Part shown: piece after piece, positions 1 to 8,888 of the stretch
Numbering within the stretch: position 1 is the first letter of the stretch
How the letters are laid out: every line of letters begins with the position of its first letter
Source: Chara braunii
Taxonomy: Eukaryota; Streptophyta; Charophyceae; Charales; Characeae
Length of the DNA: 26,766 bases
Assembly (NCBI GenBank): GCA_003427395.1
Contig: BFEA01000051.1
Coordinates: 4,294,440 to 4,321,205, forward strand
Direction: 5' to 3'
Program-made: the position numbers and the translations under genes
The notes under the pieces: generated by a model
The model's database searches: none
Seen by the model: only the letters and a program-made list of their open reading frames with translations
Told to the model about the DNA's origin: nothing

Positions 1-452
1 TGTCGGTGGGTTTGAGTCTGTGCAATTTTGTTATGAGTCACGTTGAGGCCGTTTTCAGTACCTTCTGACTGAATAGGTCCGTTTGAGTCTGTATAAGGAG
101 TTCGTATGAATCTGTCTGTTTAACGTACGGTCATTTCAGTAGGTCTATTCCGGGCAACTTCCAGTTTAGGTACAGTGATAATGACCGTGCGATTCTATTC
201 AAGGGAAGATGGTAGCAGGGTCTAATACTCGTTGACTCCTCGACACAAAGATCCAGTGATGCACGGGACGGACTGAGACATGGGTTTGTGAACAGGAGGG
301 ATGGCCTGAGACTGGACAGTGTGAGGTGGTTTCCTCCTGAAGAGACCCTGGAGGCAGTGGAAATGTATCGTGGTAGCACCATGGAGCTGCACTCTGTGTT
401 GAAGTTTTCTCATCTTCTATTCCTCAATAACAACGCACAACAACACACAACA
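1..452. other. Left flank of element A, no recognised gene
   Basis: I see no gene that I can support here. Short open frames exist (for example 288-545 on the plus strand), but the longest runs into the LTR of element A, so it is chimeric. From about 430 the sequence turns into a CA/CAA-rich tract. The same kind of CAA-rich sequence resumes on the far side of element A at 8602, so this flank and that tract were probably continuous before element A inserted. Confidence 0.6.
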
Positions 453-457
453 CACAG
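453..457. repeat. Target site duplication of element A, left copy (CACAG)
   Basis: The five bases before the first TG of the 5' LTR are CACAG. The same five bases follow the 3' LTR at 8597-8601. A 5-bp duplication is the usual size for Ty3/gypsy integrase. The surrounding CA-rich sequence makes a chance match easier, so this is good but not decisive. Confidence 0.7.
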
Positions 458-818
458 TGCAGCGAGCCTCTATCTGCCCTGGCCTACAGCCAGGGCCTAT
501 TCGGCTATTTGCCAGTTCGGTTTGTGGGACCAGGCCGTGGCCTGACCCCACAGGCCGTGTACTGTTTCAGTCCAGTCCAGTCTAGCCCGGTACCACTGTC
601 GGTACCAGTCTAGTCCAGTCCGGTCCAGTCAGTCCGCTGGGGGTATACCCCAGCTGCAGTCTGTATTCTGGATCATTCTTCATTCTGCACTTTTGGAGTA
701 CGTGCGTGTTAAGTCCGCGTAGGAGCTGCGCTGTCACTTCCAGCTCCATCTCCATCTCGTCCCCCGTCAACCCTTCATCTTGATCCTGACGGACCGCCAT
801 CCCGGTGGGTCCGTCACG
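458..818 (+). repeat. Element A 5' LTR
   Basis: This 361-bp stretch is repeated at 8249-8596 with many substitutions and small indels. It starts TGCAGCG. The 3' copy ends in CA and this copy in CG, so one terminal base seems to have mutated. Both copies contain many CCAGT pentamers and two GGTACC palindromes around 591-606 that can pair as a small hairpin. As the 5' LTR it would carry the promoter and transcription start, but I could not place a TATA box with confidence. Confidence 0.9.
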
Positions 819-819
819 C

Positions 820-834
820 TGGTGTCAGAGCGGG
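820..834 (+). promoter_or_regulatory. Element A primer binding site (initiator Met tRNA)
   Basis: TGGTGTCAGAGC lies one base after the 5' LTR. It differs at one position from TGGTATCAGAGC, the standard plant LTR-retrotransposon site complementary to the 3' end of initiator methionine tRNA. Minus-strand DNA synthesis would begin here. Its place right after the LTR confirms the LTR boundary and the plus orientation of the element. Confidence 0.88.
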
Positions 835-1337
835 AACGTTTCCTGCTCCCACCCACCCTGGCCCCCACCGTTGAAAAAACGGTGTAAGCCCGACAGCGAG
901 TTTTTGAGGTGTTTTTCGGGCGTTTTCGTGGTAAATAGCGGGCGAAAAGGTGCAGCGGCGACGGAGCGAGAAGGCGCTGACACGTGGCAGAAAAGAGAGA
1001 GCTAGCATGACACATGCGCGTGTCCGCGAAGGCCACACACGCGCCACATGCCCACACTTCCTTGCTGCCCCGCCCCGCCCCGCTCGCAGACGAATTTTAT
1101 CAAGATCCGGGATGCATGCTGCTGCCAGGGTTTGGACCTAGACAGCTGCTAGCCATGCACATGCGTAGCCACCACTGTAACACACTGGCCATAGTGTGTC
1201 TAGTAGTATGGCACATTGGTGTTGAAGTGCTGTGCCAGCTATTTATCCCCCCCCCCCCCCTCTCCCAAGCACCGGCCAGCATGACAGCAACACGTGGCCA
1301 TCTGCAGTGCCACGTGGCAGCTTGCCGTGGAGGTTGA

Positions 1338-1472
1338 AGACCCCCTGGCTAGGGGGCTGCGCCACATACATATATATATATATATTTTTTCTTTACTATT
1401 TTTCTTCACTGCTGCAGCAGCAGTTTGGCAGCAGCTCAAGATTCCCCCCGGCTAGGGGGCTGTGCAAATGTG
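1338..1472 (+). repeat. Direct repeat carrying a CCCCC/GGGGG hairpin
   Basis: A segment of about 30 bp containing CCCCCTGGCTAGGGGGCTG at about 1342-1360 recurs as CCCCCCGGCTAGGGGGCTG at about 1445-1463. Each copy can fold as a 5-bp C/G stem with a TGGCTA-type loop. An AT microsatellite and GCAGCAG-rich sequence lie between them. Function is unknown. Confidence 0.6.
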
Positions 1473-2168
1473 GCAGCAGGGTGGCTGATCAAGATCTCAG
1501 TCAACCCTGAAACATCATCATCATTGTCTTCTATTGCTGCGGCAGCAGGCCAGCAGCATCTTGAAGACCAAGATCTTGTGGATCTTGGTAGTGCTCTGCT
1601 CTTGGCCACCCAAGAGCTTGGTATCACCACCCTACCCACTAACCTATTCTTCCCCAACCCCTTTTCTTTCCCCCCGTATCATCTAGTCATCCTTTCTAAC
1701 CCCTCCACTACTCCCTCCTCCTACCTCCCTCTTCACTCATCTTCCACAACCCTTTTTCTCTCCTCCCCTCTCCACTCACCATCTTCTACTAATCTCTTCT
1801 ACCCCTCCTCACCTTTCCATCCCTATCTCTCCTCTCACCCTCCTGTACCCCCTTCTCTCCCCTAACTACAACCCCATCATTTCCCTCATCTCTTCCTTCA
1901 CTCTTTTTCTCTCTCTCAAATATTTATCTCTTTTCTCCTTCACTTTTTCATCCCCTTCCCCCCCAACTTCAAAATTTTTCTGTTTTTTTTTCTTTTTATC
2001 TTTCTTTTGATTTATTCCCTTTTTTTCCAAAAAATTGAATTATCTTATTCCCCACCTTTTTTTCTCATTTTCTGATTTATTTTATTTTATTTTTTATTTA
2101 TTCTGAAAATTCGAATTTCTTTACGGCACCCTCAAATCTGATTAGGAGTTAGTCATTCTTGCTTTCGG

Positions 2169-2535
2169 CACACATTTTGGCCCCGTGGGGATAACGAAGT
2201 GTTGCCAAAATTTTCTATTTTTCCTTTTACCCAGTATTTTTCAGCACATTTTGACCCCTTGGGGTAGCGAAGTGCTGGCAAAATCTTCTCATTTTACTTA
2301 GCCTTTCTTCTTGATTGCACACTTCGATTACATGGGGGTAACGAAATGCTGCCGAAATTTTTGAAAAATCTAACACTATGTTTTTCTTCACATCCTCATC
2401 TACTTATTTATTTATTTATTTTTATGAAAATTATAATTTGCGGCATTGTAAAATTTCGGGTGCTCCTTTTAGTCTCTCCTTCCTCTTTGCACCTTTGTGA
2501 TCCCATTGGGCTAGGAAATGCTGCCAAAAAATTCC
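2169..2535 (+). repeat. Four degenerate copies of a 40-45 bp hairpin motif
   Basis: Copies lie at about 2169-2215, 2242-2288, 2317-2360 and 2488-2530. All share a GCACA/CACTT-like start, a central CCCC..GGGG or similar block, then (T)A(A)CGAA(G/A)TG(C/T)TGCC(A/G)AAA. In copy 1, ATTTTGGC at 2174-2181 pairs with GCCAAAAT at 2204-2211 around an inner CCCCGTGGGG. In copy 2, CAGCAC at 2242-2247 pairs with GTGCTG at 2272-2277. The first three copies are spaced about 71-75 bp apart. Confidence 0.7.
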
Positions 2536-2696
2536 AAAAAAATAAATATTTTTTCTCTTCTCACCTTTTGCTTTTTTTTTTTTTTAATTATTATTATTAT
2601 TTTTTTTTATCTCAAAAATTTCACTGTTTATTTTATTTTCTCTCCCCCCTCCCCTCCATGGTTGCTATCTTTTTTTCTTGATTAGGTCGCCGCTAC

Positions 2697-2760
2697 CCTA
2701 CCCTAACCACCCAAACCCCGGTTAGGGTTTTCTTAGGGTTTTTCTAGGGTTTAGGGTTCT
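2697..2760 (+). repeat. Telomere-like TTTAGGG stretch with hairpin
   Basis: The sequence runs through several TTAGGG/TCTAGGG/TTTAGGG units. ACCCTAACC at 2700-2708 is the exact reverse complement of GGTTAGGGT at 2720-2728, giving a 9-bp stem with an 11-nt loop. The units are irregular in spacing, so this is not a true telomere array. Such telo-box motifs are known in plant 5' leaders. Confidence 0.6.
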
Positions 2761-2989
2761 CCTAACCCCTCTACTCTCCCGCCTCCTCCCGTCGGGCACC
2801 CTGGACCCGAACGACTCCTCTCCCTTCGAGCGGGTTCGCGCCACCATCTCATGTGCGACCCTCTGGTCACGGAGTGAGCCGACTCACGATTACCCACTCC
2901 GCTCCCACGGTCTCCTCCCTCTCACCGGTGGTCCCCTATCCCCACGCCATAACCCATCTCCTTCACCACCTTTTCCTCCACCTCCTGCC

Positions 2990-3562
2990 ATGTCTACCCC
3001 CATGCGTCCACTACCCACGGACGGGACTATAGCTGAGGAGATTGTTGCGGCGCCTTCCGTCTCTCAGACGCCCACCCACCCGACGGTCCAAGGTCAACAC
3101 TCTGTGGACCCCACGGACCTTCACGTTGTTCTGGCGTCTCTCCTTGCACCTCTGCAAGCGCGACTCGATGCGTTTGCACCCCTGGAGAGGCAAGTCAATG
3201 CCCTTGCCCTTGAAGTTCACCGCCTCAAGGGTTCTCCTCATCGCTCTCCCCACCGCTCCCAAACCCCATAGAGGCCGGCTCTCCACGACTCCAGGGATGG
3301 TAGTTCGTCCTCCTCCACGGGTCGGGTCCAACACTCCCCCTCCGCAATGTTGAGTGTTGCTGCCGCAATATCGTCTGTTGCGGCACATTCATTGGCCCCC
3401 GCCGCTCCTGCCGCCCCTGCCGCTTCGGCTACTGCCGCATGTGCTATCGCCCTGGTACCGATATCTAGCCAGGCTGTTTCATCTACCCACCCCGGTGTTG
3501 CTTCCCAGCTTCATGCACCGGTCGCGGCACTACAGTGCATACTTCGACGTGCTAGAGACTAG
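2990..3562 (+). pseudogene. Element A gag-position reading frame, short and interrupted
   Basis: From the ATG at 2990 one frame runs to a TAG at 3269-3271 and then stays open in the same frame to 3562, about 190 codons in all. The first part has a weak heptad-like segment (LHVVLASLLAPLQARLDAFA, then LERQVNALALEVHRLKG) that could be a coiled coil. The second part is Ala/Pro/Ser-rich low-complexity sequence. No capsid-type Gag domain and no CCHC zinc knuckle is visible. I call it gag only from its place between leader and protease. Its small size suggests that most of gag has been deleted or has diverged beyond recognition. Confidence 0.5.
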
Positions 3563-3960
3563 GTACGACTTTATCCTTGACACTCCCTATTCTCGCCGGT
3601 TTCGTGGCGCAAAGGCCGAATGGGCGACTGAAACACTCGTTCTCAAAACGAAGTGTGGTAAAACCCATCGAGTCCCTTTCATTGGAACCACGGGCGACAC
3701 CCCTCCAGACCTACCTCTCAGGACCCTCGTCCCTCTGGGTCCCAAACAGACATCGCCTTCACTTCTCCTCGTCAATTTGCTCACTTCCTACGACAGAAGA
3801 ACGTCACGTTCTACTCAGTGAACATCATGGATCTTCTTCGCTACGATCCACTCTGTTCAGAGGTTGAGCTCATCTCATTGGATTCCGTTCTCCCTGACCC
3901 TTACTCCATCTTCGTGACTCTTATCTTCACATCTACTCGTTAGCCTGCAGATACCCCCTT
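3537..3960 (+). pseudogene. Element A protease C-terminal remnant and linker
   Basis: In frame with position 3354, residues reading YFDVLETRYDFILDTPYSRRF match the C-terminal end of Ty3/gypsy aspartic proteases, where the pattern is FDVL..xYDxILGxPW. The catalytic D-[ST]-G segment expected upstream is not seen. The linker that follows (WATETLVLKTKCGKTHRVPF) resembles the segment between protease and reverse transcriptase. Near 3740-3770 the matching frame switches by one and continues to a TAG at about 3942. So this is a half-deleted, frameshifted protease. Confidence 0.65.
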
Positions 3961-3971
3961 GACATCCAGGT

Positions 3972-5560
3972 CCCTTCGCCGTTCGTGCCGATGCAGACAT
4001 TGAGGAACTCATGCGGTTCACGACTGACTTAGAGCCCGCCGTTCGCGATTTGATTCGAGAGTACCGTGACGTTTTCCCCCCGTATTTCTCATACAGCGGG
4101 ATCCCTCCCATGCGCGGTGTTGAGCATTCTATCCAGCTCGTTCCTGACTATCGTGTCCACCATCAGGTACCCTACCGACTTTCGATTCCAGAGGTGATGA
4201 AACTCCTTCGACTGGGTTTCAGTAAACTCAGTAACTCCCCTTGGGGTGCACCCGTCCTCTTTGCTCGCAAAGCGGACGAAACTCTCCGCCTCTACATTGA
4301 CTACTGCGGCCTTAATCGTTACACAGTTAAGAACAACTATCCCATGTCTCGTGCGGATGAGATGTTTGACCGTCTGGCAGACAACCGCTTCTTCACGAAG
4401 ATCGATCTTCATTGCGGTTACCACTAGATCCACGTAGCCACAGAGGATCAGCCGAAGACCGCCTTTCGGTCGCGTTTCAGCCACTACGAGTTCAAGGTGA
4501 TGTCATTCGGCCTCACCAATGCACCGGTCACCTTCCAGACGACGATGGATGACATCTTCAGAGACATCCTTGAAGAATACGTATACGACGTTCTCGTATA
4601 CCTGGATGACATCTTGGTCTACAGTCGTACCTTAGAAGACCATATCAGACACCTCCGCGATGTCCTATAGCGCTTACGCAAGCATGACTTTTATGCCAAG
4701 CTTAGTAAGTGCCGCTTTGCCCAGCGCAAAGTGGACTTCCTAGGACATCATGTGTCTGATCAGGGTCTCCACATGGACGACATGAAGATCACTGCTATTG
4801 CAGAGTGACCCATCCTCACATTTGCCAAGCAGCTTTGCAGTTTCTTAGGCCTCACGAGTTACTATAGTAATCTCATCCAGGGATACACTAGGTATTCCTA
4901 CGTCCTTACCTCCACCCTCCTCCGGAAGAGCCTGCCATGGTTTTGGACACCCCTGTGCGAGGACGTCTTTCGCGCCCTGAAGAAGGTTGCGACTTGTGTG
5001 TCGGTTCTTCGCCTCCCCGATTTTGATCATCTCATCATCGTCACCACCGATGCGTCCGATTTTGCAGTAGCAGCTGTATTCTCTTAGGTGTTTCCCTCTC
5101 CTCCGAATTCACCTTATCCCAATGTTCCTCCTTCCCCCCCCCCTCCTCCTGACACTGCTTCTCGACTGACGCCTATCCCCCCCCCACTTCCCTCCGCCGA
5201 CAGTCCTCCCGTTACTTACTCCCCGACCATCGTGGAGGATGGGACTGTCGAGGCTCGTGTTGGGGACAGCCCGATCACCTTCTATTCTCGTCAGCTACTG
5301 TCTGCCGAGATAAACTACACTGTCGATGAACGTGAGGTTCTCGCAGTAGTTTATGCTACCCGACATTGGCGTCATTACCTGCACGGGGCGCCCTTCACGG
5401 TGCGCACGGACAACTCAATTGTCCAGACTTTCCTCACAAAGCCCAAACTTTCTCCTCGACAGGCATGTTGATGGCGTGAATTATCCATGTTCAGTTTCAC
5501 CATTCAACCCATCAAGGGTGAAACGAACCGCGTCGTCGATGCCTTGTCTCGTTGTCCTGA
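3972..5560 (+). pseudogene. Element A pol: reverse transcriptase and RNase H
   Basis: A single frame carries the reverse transcriptase: SNSPWGAPVLFARKADETLR near 4230, FFTKIDLHCGYH near 4390, FGLTNAP near 4510 and the catalytic YLDD at 4599-4610. RNase H begins with TTDASDFAVAAVFS near 5050 and continues with ITFYSRQL, INYTVDEREVLAVVYATRHW and VRTDNS. In-frame stops lie at 4425 (TAG), 4668 (TAG), 4806 (TGA), 5085 (TAG) and 5469 (TGA). Several fall where related proteins have Gln, Trp or Arg, so simple C-to-T or G-to-A changes explain them. The segment before GFSKLSNS is shorter than in relatives, suggesting a small deletion. A proline-rich block at 5088-5265 sits inside RNase H and is discussed as a finding. 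Confidence 0.9.
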
Positions 5561-6640
5561 TCATAATCAGGAACCCATCCATTTTGCTGCCATCTTCATC
5601 ACCACTGTTGATCAGTCGGTGATCGATGCATACCGCATTCAGTACCGACACTGCCCATATTATTGCGTAATCCACGCGACACTGCGAAGTGGCAAGACTA
5701 TTCCCTCAAACTCCATCGGTGAGAGCGATTTCGTATACTGGCATAGCAGATCTGGTCAGCTAGAACCACATATTTGCGTTCCCTCCACCGGACAACTCCA
5801 CGTCCAGGCTGTAGCAGAGTTCCACGACCAAACAACTCCCGGTCATATGACCTTCCACAAGACGTTGGCTCGTGTTTGCCGCCTATACGTCTGGCCGAAG
5901 TCCAAGGACTTCGTCAAAGCCTACATCCAAGAGTGTCCTATCTGTCAGGAGGTGAACAGTGCGAACCACCTTCCGTATAGGTTACTTCAGCCCTTACCCA
6001 TACCCGAGGGTCGTTGGCAGTCCATCTCGATGGATTTGATTGGTCCCCTCCGTTCACCCATTGAGCGCGGTCGTGATGCTATCTTGGTCGTCGTTAATCA
6101 CTTCACGAAGCGTGCACGTTTTGTCCCGTGTCGCTATCGCATTAGCGCTCATGAGGTCGTCGACATTGTCTTCAACCGAATCGTGAGAGATCACAGCTTA
6201 CCTCAGAGCATCATCTCCGACCGTGACCCGCACTTTAAACAACACATTCTAGAGACGCCTACACAAGGTGTACAGATCCCAGCTCCGCTTCTCATCGTCT
6301 TACCACCCTCATACGGATGGTCAGACGGAGGTTACCAATAAGACTCTCGGTAATATCCTCTAACAGTTTGTTAGGGATGACCAGTAGTGGGACTTACACT
6401 TAGCCCACGCGGAGATTGCGTACAACCACGTTGTTTCGCCAGTCACGGGGATGTCGCCATTCTATTGTGACCTCGGCTACCACCCTCGTGTACTCGAAGA
6501 TTTCCTACGACTGTCGTGGTTGCGCCCAGACACTCGTTGTCCTACGCTTGACGAGTGAATCGCCCACATGACGATGATTATGAAGCACGCACACGAGAGT
6601 CCAGCCGACTCCCAGACTCGCATGGCCGCACGAGCAAACC
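5561..6640 (+). pseudogene. Element A pol: integrase, frameshifted
   Basis: The zinc-binding HHCC region is visible as FHDQTTPGHMTFHKT (first His near 5823) followed by CPIC ending near 5945. The first catalytic Asp is in SMDLIGP (6033) and the second in ISDRDPHF (6219). Around 6245 the frame shifts by one. The new frame reads through YHPHTDGQTEVTNKTLG, with the catalytic Glu at 6328-6330, and on to AEIAYNHVVSPVTGMSPF. Further stops follow in that frame (6361 TAA, about 6388 TAG, about 6556 TGA, about 6646 TAA). All DDE residues are present, but they are not in one open frame. Confidence 0.88.
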
Positions 6641-6648
6641 GATCATAA

Positions 6649-7565
6649 ATGAATCACTCGTTCAAAGTCGGTGACGATGTGCTCGTCGACGTACACCACT
6701 TGCAACTCGAAGCGGATACGCTTTGCAAGTCCGGGTGTCGTTTCTTCGGTCTATGCCGCATCCTTCAGGCCGTCGGTTCTTATACTGTCGCTAGTCTGGT
6801 TAACTTTTGTTTGAAGTTACCTGATTACCTTCGACAGGCTTGCGTACGCGATGTTTACCACATCTCCTTGCTGTGTCCTTATCGCAGACCGTCCGAGCGC
6901 TTCGCCGAACGCCCTTATGAGCGCCCTCCACCTATCATGGTGAACGGTCACGAGGAGTTCGTCGTTTCCGACATCGTATCTTGCCGAATTACCGACGATA
7001 CCCCTCCACGCACCTTGTGTGTTGGAAGGGCTATGCTGATGAGGAGGCTACTCGGGAGCCCCTCGAGGACTTCGAGCACGCCTGGATGTTGGTGCGTGCA
7101 TATGATCGTGCTCATCGTGTTAAGACACCTACTCCTACTCAGCCGACTGACCCTCTTCCTCCTCCTCCGGCTGAGGAGGTCTTTGAGGATGAGCTTGCTC
7201 CTCTGAGGCCGTTCTTCAGCAGCAGACGGACGCCTCCGTGCGTCCACAGTGCATTCGTCGACGTCCTCGGCGTCTCGACGATTGACACTCTGATCACCTA
7301 CTTTCTCCCTACTGACTCACACCATCAGGTACTCCATCATCAACTTGTTCAGGATGTCTGCGTTTTGTAGCTCTGCTTCGACATCGACTAGACTCCTACT
7401 TCATCGACGTCATCGACCACTTCGACGACTTCAGCTACCTTCTCGACTTCAACTATCTTATCGACTTCAACTACTTTGGACGTGACTACTTCACGCCACC
7501 ACTCTACCCTGTACATTCCCTTGCATCTGTCGCATGATGATTCTCACTTAGCTAGGTCTCTTTGA
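6649..7565 (+). pseudogene. Element A pol C-terminus with chromodomain
   Basis: After integrase one frame gives FKVGDDVLVDVHHLQL, then VRDVYHISLLCPYR, matching the C-terminal Gypsy integrase region (HVSLLKPY-like). Near 6990-7010 the frame shifts again, and the new frame reads YPSTHLVCWKGYADEEATRE followed by PLEDFEHAWMLVRAYDRAH. That is a chromodomain pattern (YLVKWKGY...WEP..NL), with Glu-Pro-type residues partly altered. Chromodomains of this class are thought to direct integration to particular chromatin. A TAG at 7368 ends the clean frame. Beyond it the same frame is Ser/Thr-rich to a TGA at 7563, with another TAG at 7389. Confidence 0.82.
7385..7470 (+). repeat. ATCGACTTCAACTAC-like minisatellite
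   Basis: Degenerate units of about 15 bp, built on TCGACTTCA, repeat through this stretch. In the pol frame they encode a Thr/Ser-rich tail (TSSTSSTTSTTSAT and similar). It could be a low-complexity C-terminal tail of the polyprotein or simple untranslated repeat. Confidence 0.6.
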
Positions 7566-8248
7566 GTTGAGCTCTCCGTTGGTATGGCATAGACATTGGG
7601 ACCGTAGCATTATCTTGACTTCCCTGCTCCCAGATCTAGCTCCCTCCCCTAGTCGGTGAGTTGTGTGCATGTTTCCCTCACCCACTGCCCTCATCACCCT
7701 AGTGTCGGCTCTTGCATGCCTTCAGTTAGGCATATCTCCACCCTATTCCAGGTTCCCCTTTTCATGGTCGACCCTGCATGGTGTCACCCTTTTGTCGAGT
7801 ATTACCCGCCTTGATGGTCTATTTGTTAGTGTCATTGATTTTGTTTCTCTACCACTCCCTCACCTTGAACCTGAGGACCTATCCCACCTTCATGTGTGAC
7901 TGCCCTTAGGGGTTTCGATTCTTAGGCTGCATTCACCACCTCTGAGACCATCCCACTCTTAGTGGTTCTGCGACATCACATTATCTTCTGACATATTGCT
8001 TTTTTTCCTTTCAACACTGAGGTCATTGTCTTCAGGACCTTAGGATTGTATCATGCTACATTTCCTTTTCTTTTGTTAGTTAGGATGTGTATACCAGACA
8101 TTTGCTTTTCATTTGACATTATGTAGCTTAAGCTACATTGCATGGACTCCGCATCCTAGATTTCTCAGCTTTCTTCATTACATAGTTCCGCTACTTTTGC
8201 GGATAGCGTGTTTATGGATCTCGTGATCCATTACAGGTCTGAGGGTCG
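7566..8248 (+). other. Element A 3' non-coding region
   Basis: I see no gene between the end of the pol frame and the 3' LTR. An open frame at 7663-7899 has no recognisable domain. The bases just before the LTR (about 8231-8248) are only weakly purine-rich, so the polypurine tract is either degraded or not recognisable. Confidence 0.55.
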
Positions 8249-8596
8249 TGCAGCGGGCCTCTATTTGCCCTGGCTGTATTCGACTATTTGTCAGTTCGGC
8301 CTGTGGGACTAGGCCGTGGCCTGACCCCACAGGCCATGTACTGTTTCAGTCCAGTCTAGTCCTACCCGGTACCACTGTCGGTACCAGGCGAGTCCAGTCC
8401 GGTCCAGTCAGTCTGCTGGGGATATACCCAAGCTGCGGCTGTATTCTGGATCATTCTTCATTCTGCACTTTTGGAGTACGTGCGTGTTGAGTCCACGTCA
8501 GAGTTGCGCTGTCCCTTCCAGCTCCATCTCCATCTCGTCCCCCGTCAACCCTTCGTCTTGATCCTGACGGACTGCCATCCCGGTGGGTCCGTCACA
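8249..8596 (+). repeat. Element A 3' LTR
   Basis: This 348-bp copy matches 458-818. It begins TGCAGCG and ends with GTCACA just before the CACAG duplication. Compared with the 5' LTR it lacks about a dozen bases near 8275 and has scattered substitutions. In an active element, polyadenylation would occur here. Confidence 0.9.
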
Positions 8597-8601
8597 CACA
8601 G
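8597..8601. repeat. Target site duplication of element A, right copy (CACAG)
   Basis: CACAG directly follows the CA end of the 3' LTR and matches 453-457. Confidence 0.7.
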
Positions 8602-8785
8602 CAACGACAACAACAACAATGACAACAACGGCAACTACAACAACGAAGACAACAACAACGACAACAACAACAATGGCAACGACAAGTTCGACAACAACAA
8701 CAACAATGACCATGACCATGACAAAAATGACGACGACAATGATGACAACGACAACGACAAAGGTAACAACAAAAGTCTATTGTTG
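8602..8785. repeat. CAA/ACA-type microsatellite
   Basis: The stretch is built from AACAAC, AATGAC, AACGAC and GACAAT units with no complex sequence. It appears as open frames of Asn/Asp or Thr on one strand and Val on the other, which are artefacts of the repeat. It continues the CA-rich tract found at 430-457, left of element A. Confidence 0.9.
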
Positions 8786-8888
8786 GTGGTGGTAAGAGCA
8801 GCCCCCAATAGTAGATCTCCTCTATGGACAACTCCGATCTTATTGGTGGGGAGCAACACTTGCTGTAAACCGGGTCCAACATCCTATT
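8785..8888 (-). mobile_element. LINE 3'-end copy 1, decayed
   Basis: GGTGGTAAGAGCAG is followed by TTGGTGGGGAGCAACACTTG and GCTGTAAACCGGGTCCAAC. These match, with substitutions, the 3' end of the LINE at 11500-13133. The hairpin stem is broken by mutation here. The side that would carry the tail meets the CAA microsatellite, not poly(A). Confidence 0.7.

Larger units (their letters stand above)
835..2989 (+). other. Element A leader, about 2.1 kb, non-coding and repeat-rich
   Basis: There is no convincing protein between the primer site and the first gag-like ATG at 2990. The leader starts GC-rich, has a C homopolymer near 1249 and an AT microsatellite at 1367-1386. It then becomes strongly pyrimidine-rich on the plus strand from about 1640 and T-rich to about 2690. 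It holds a directly repeated hairpin at 1338-1472, a four-copy hairpin motif at 2169-2535 and a telomere-like stretch at 2697-2760, each listed separately. A leader this long is unusual for a retrotransposon with such a small gag, and part of it could be foreign insertion. Confidence 0.6.
458..8596 (+). mobile_element. Element A: Ty3/gypsy chromovirus LTR retrotransposon, degenerate
   Basis: This is a full-length element in order LTR, primer binding site, long leader, short gag remnant, protease remnant, reverse transcriptase, RNase H, integrase, chromodomain, 3' non-coding region, LTR. The order RT then RNase H then integrase places it in Ty3/gypsy. The C-terminal chromodomain-like segment after integrase places it among chromoviruses. 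The reading frame is broken by at least five nonsense codons and several frameshifts, so it cannot make its own proteins. The two LTRs have clearly diverged from each other, which indicates an old insertion. It lies inside a CAA-rich tract with a CACAG duplication on each side. Confidence 0.93.

Noticed and set aside
2697-2760. True telomere end
   Set aside because: Only a few irregular units are present, in both orientations, inside a retrotransposon.
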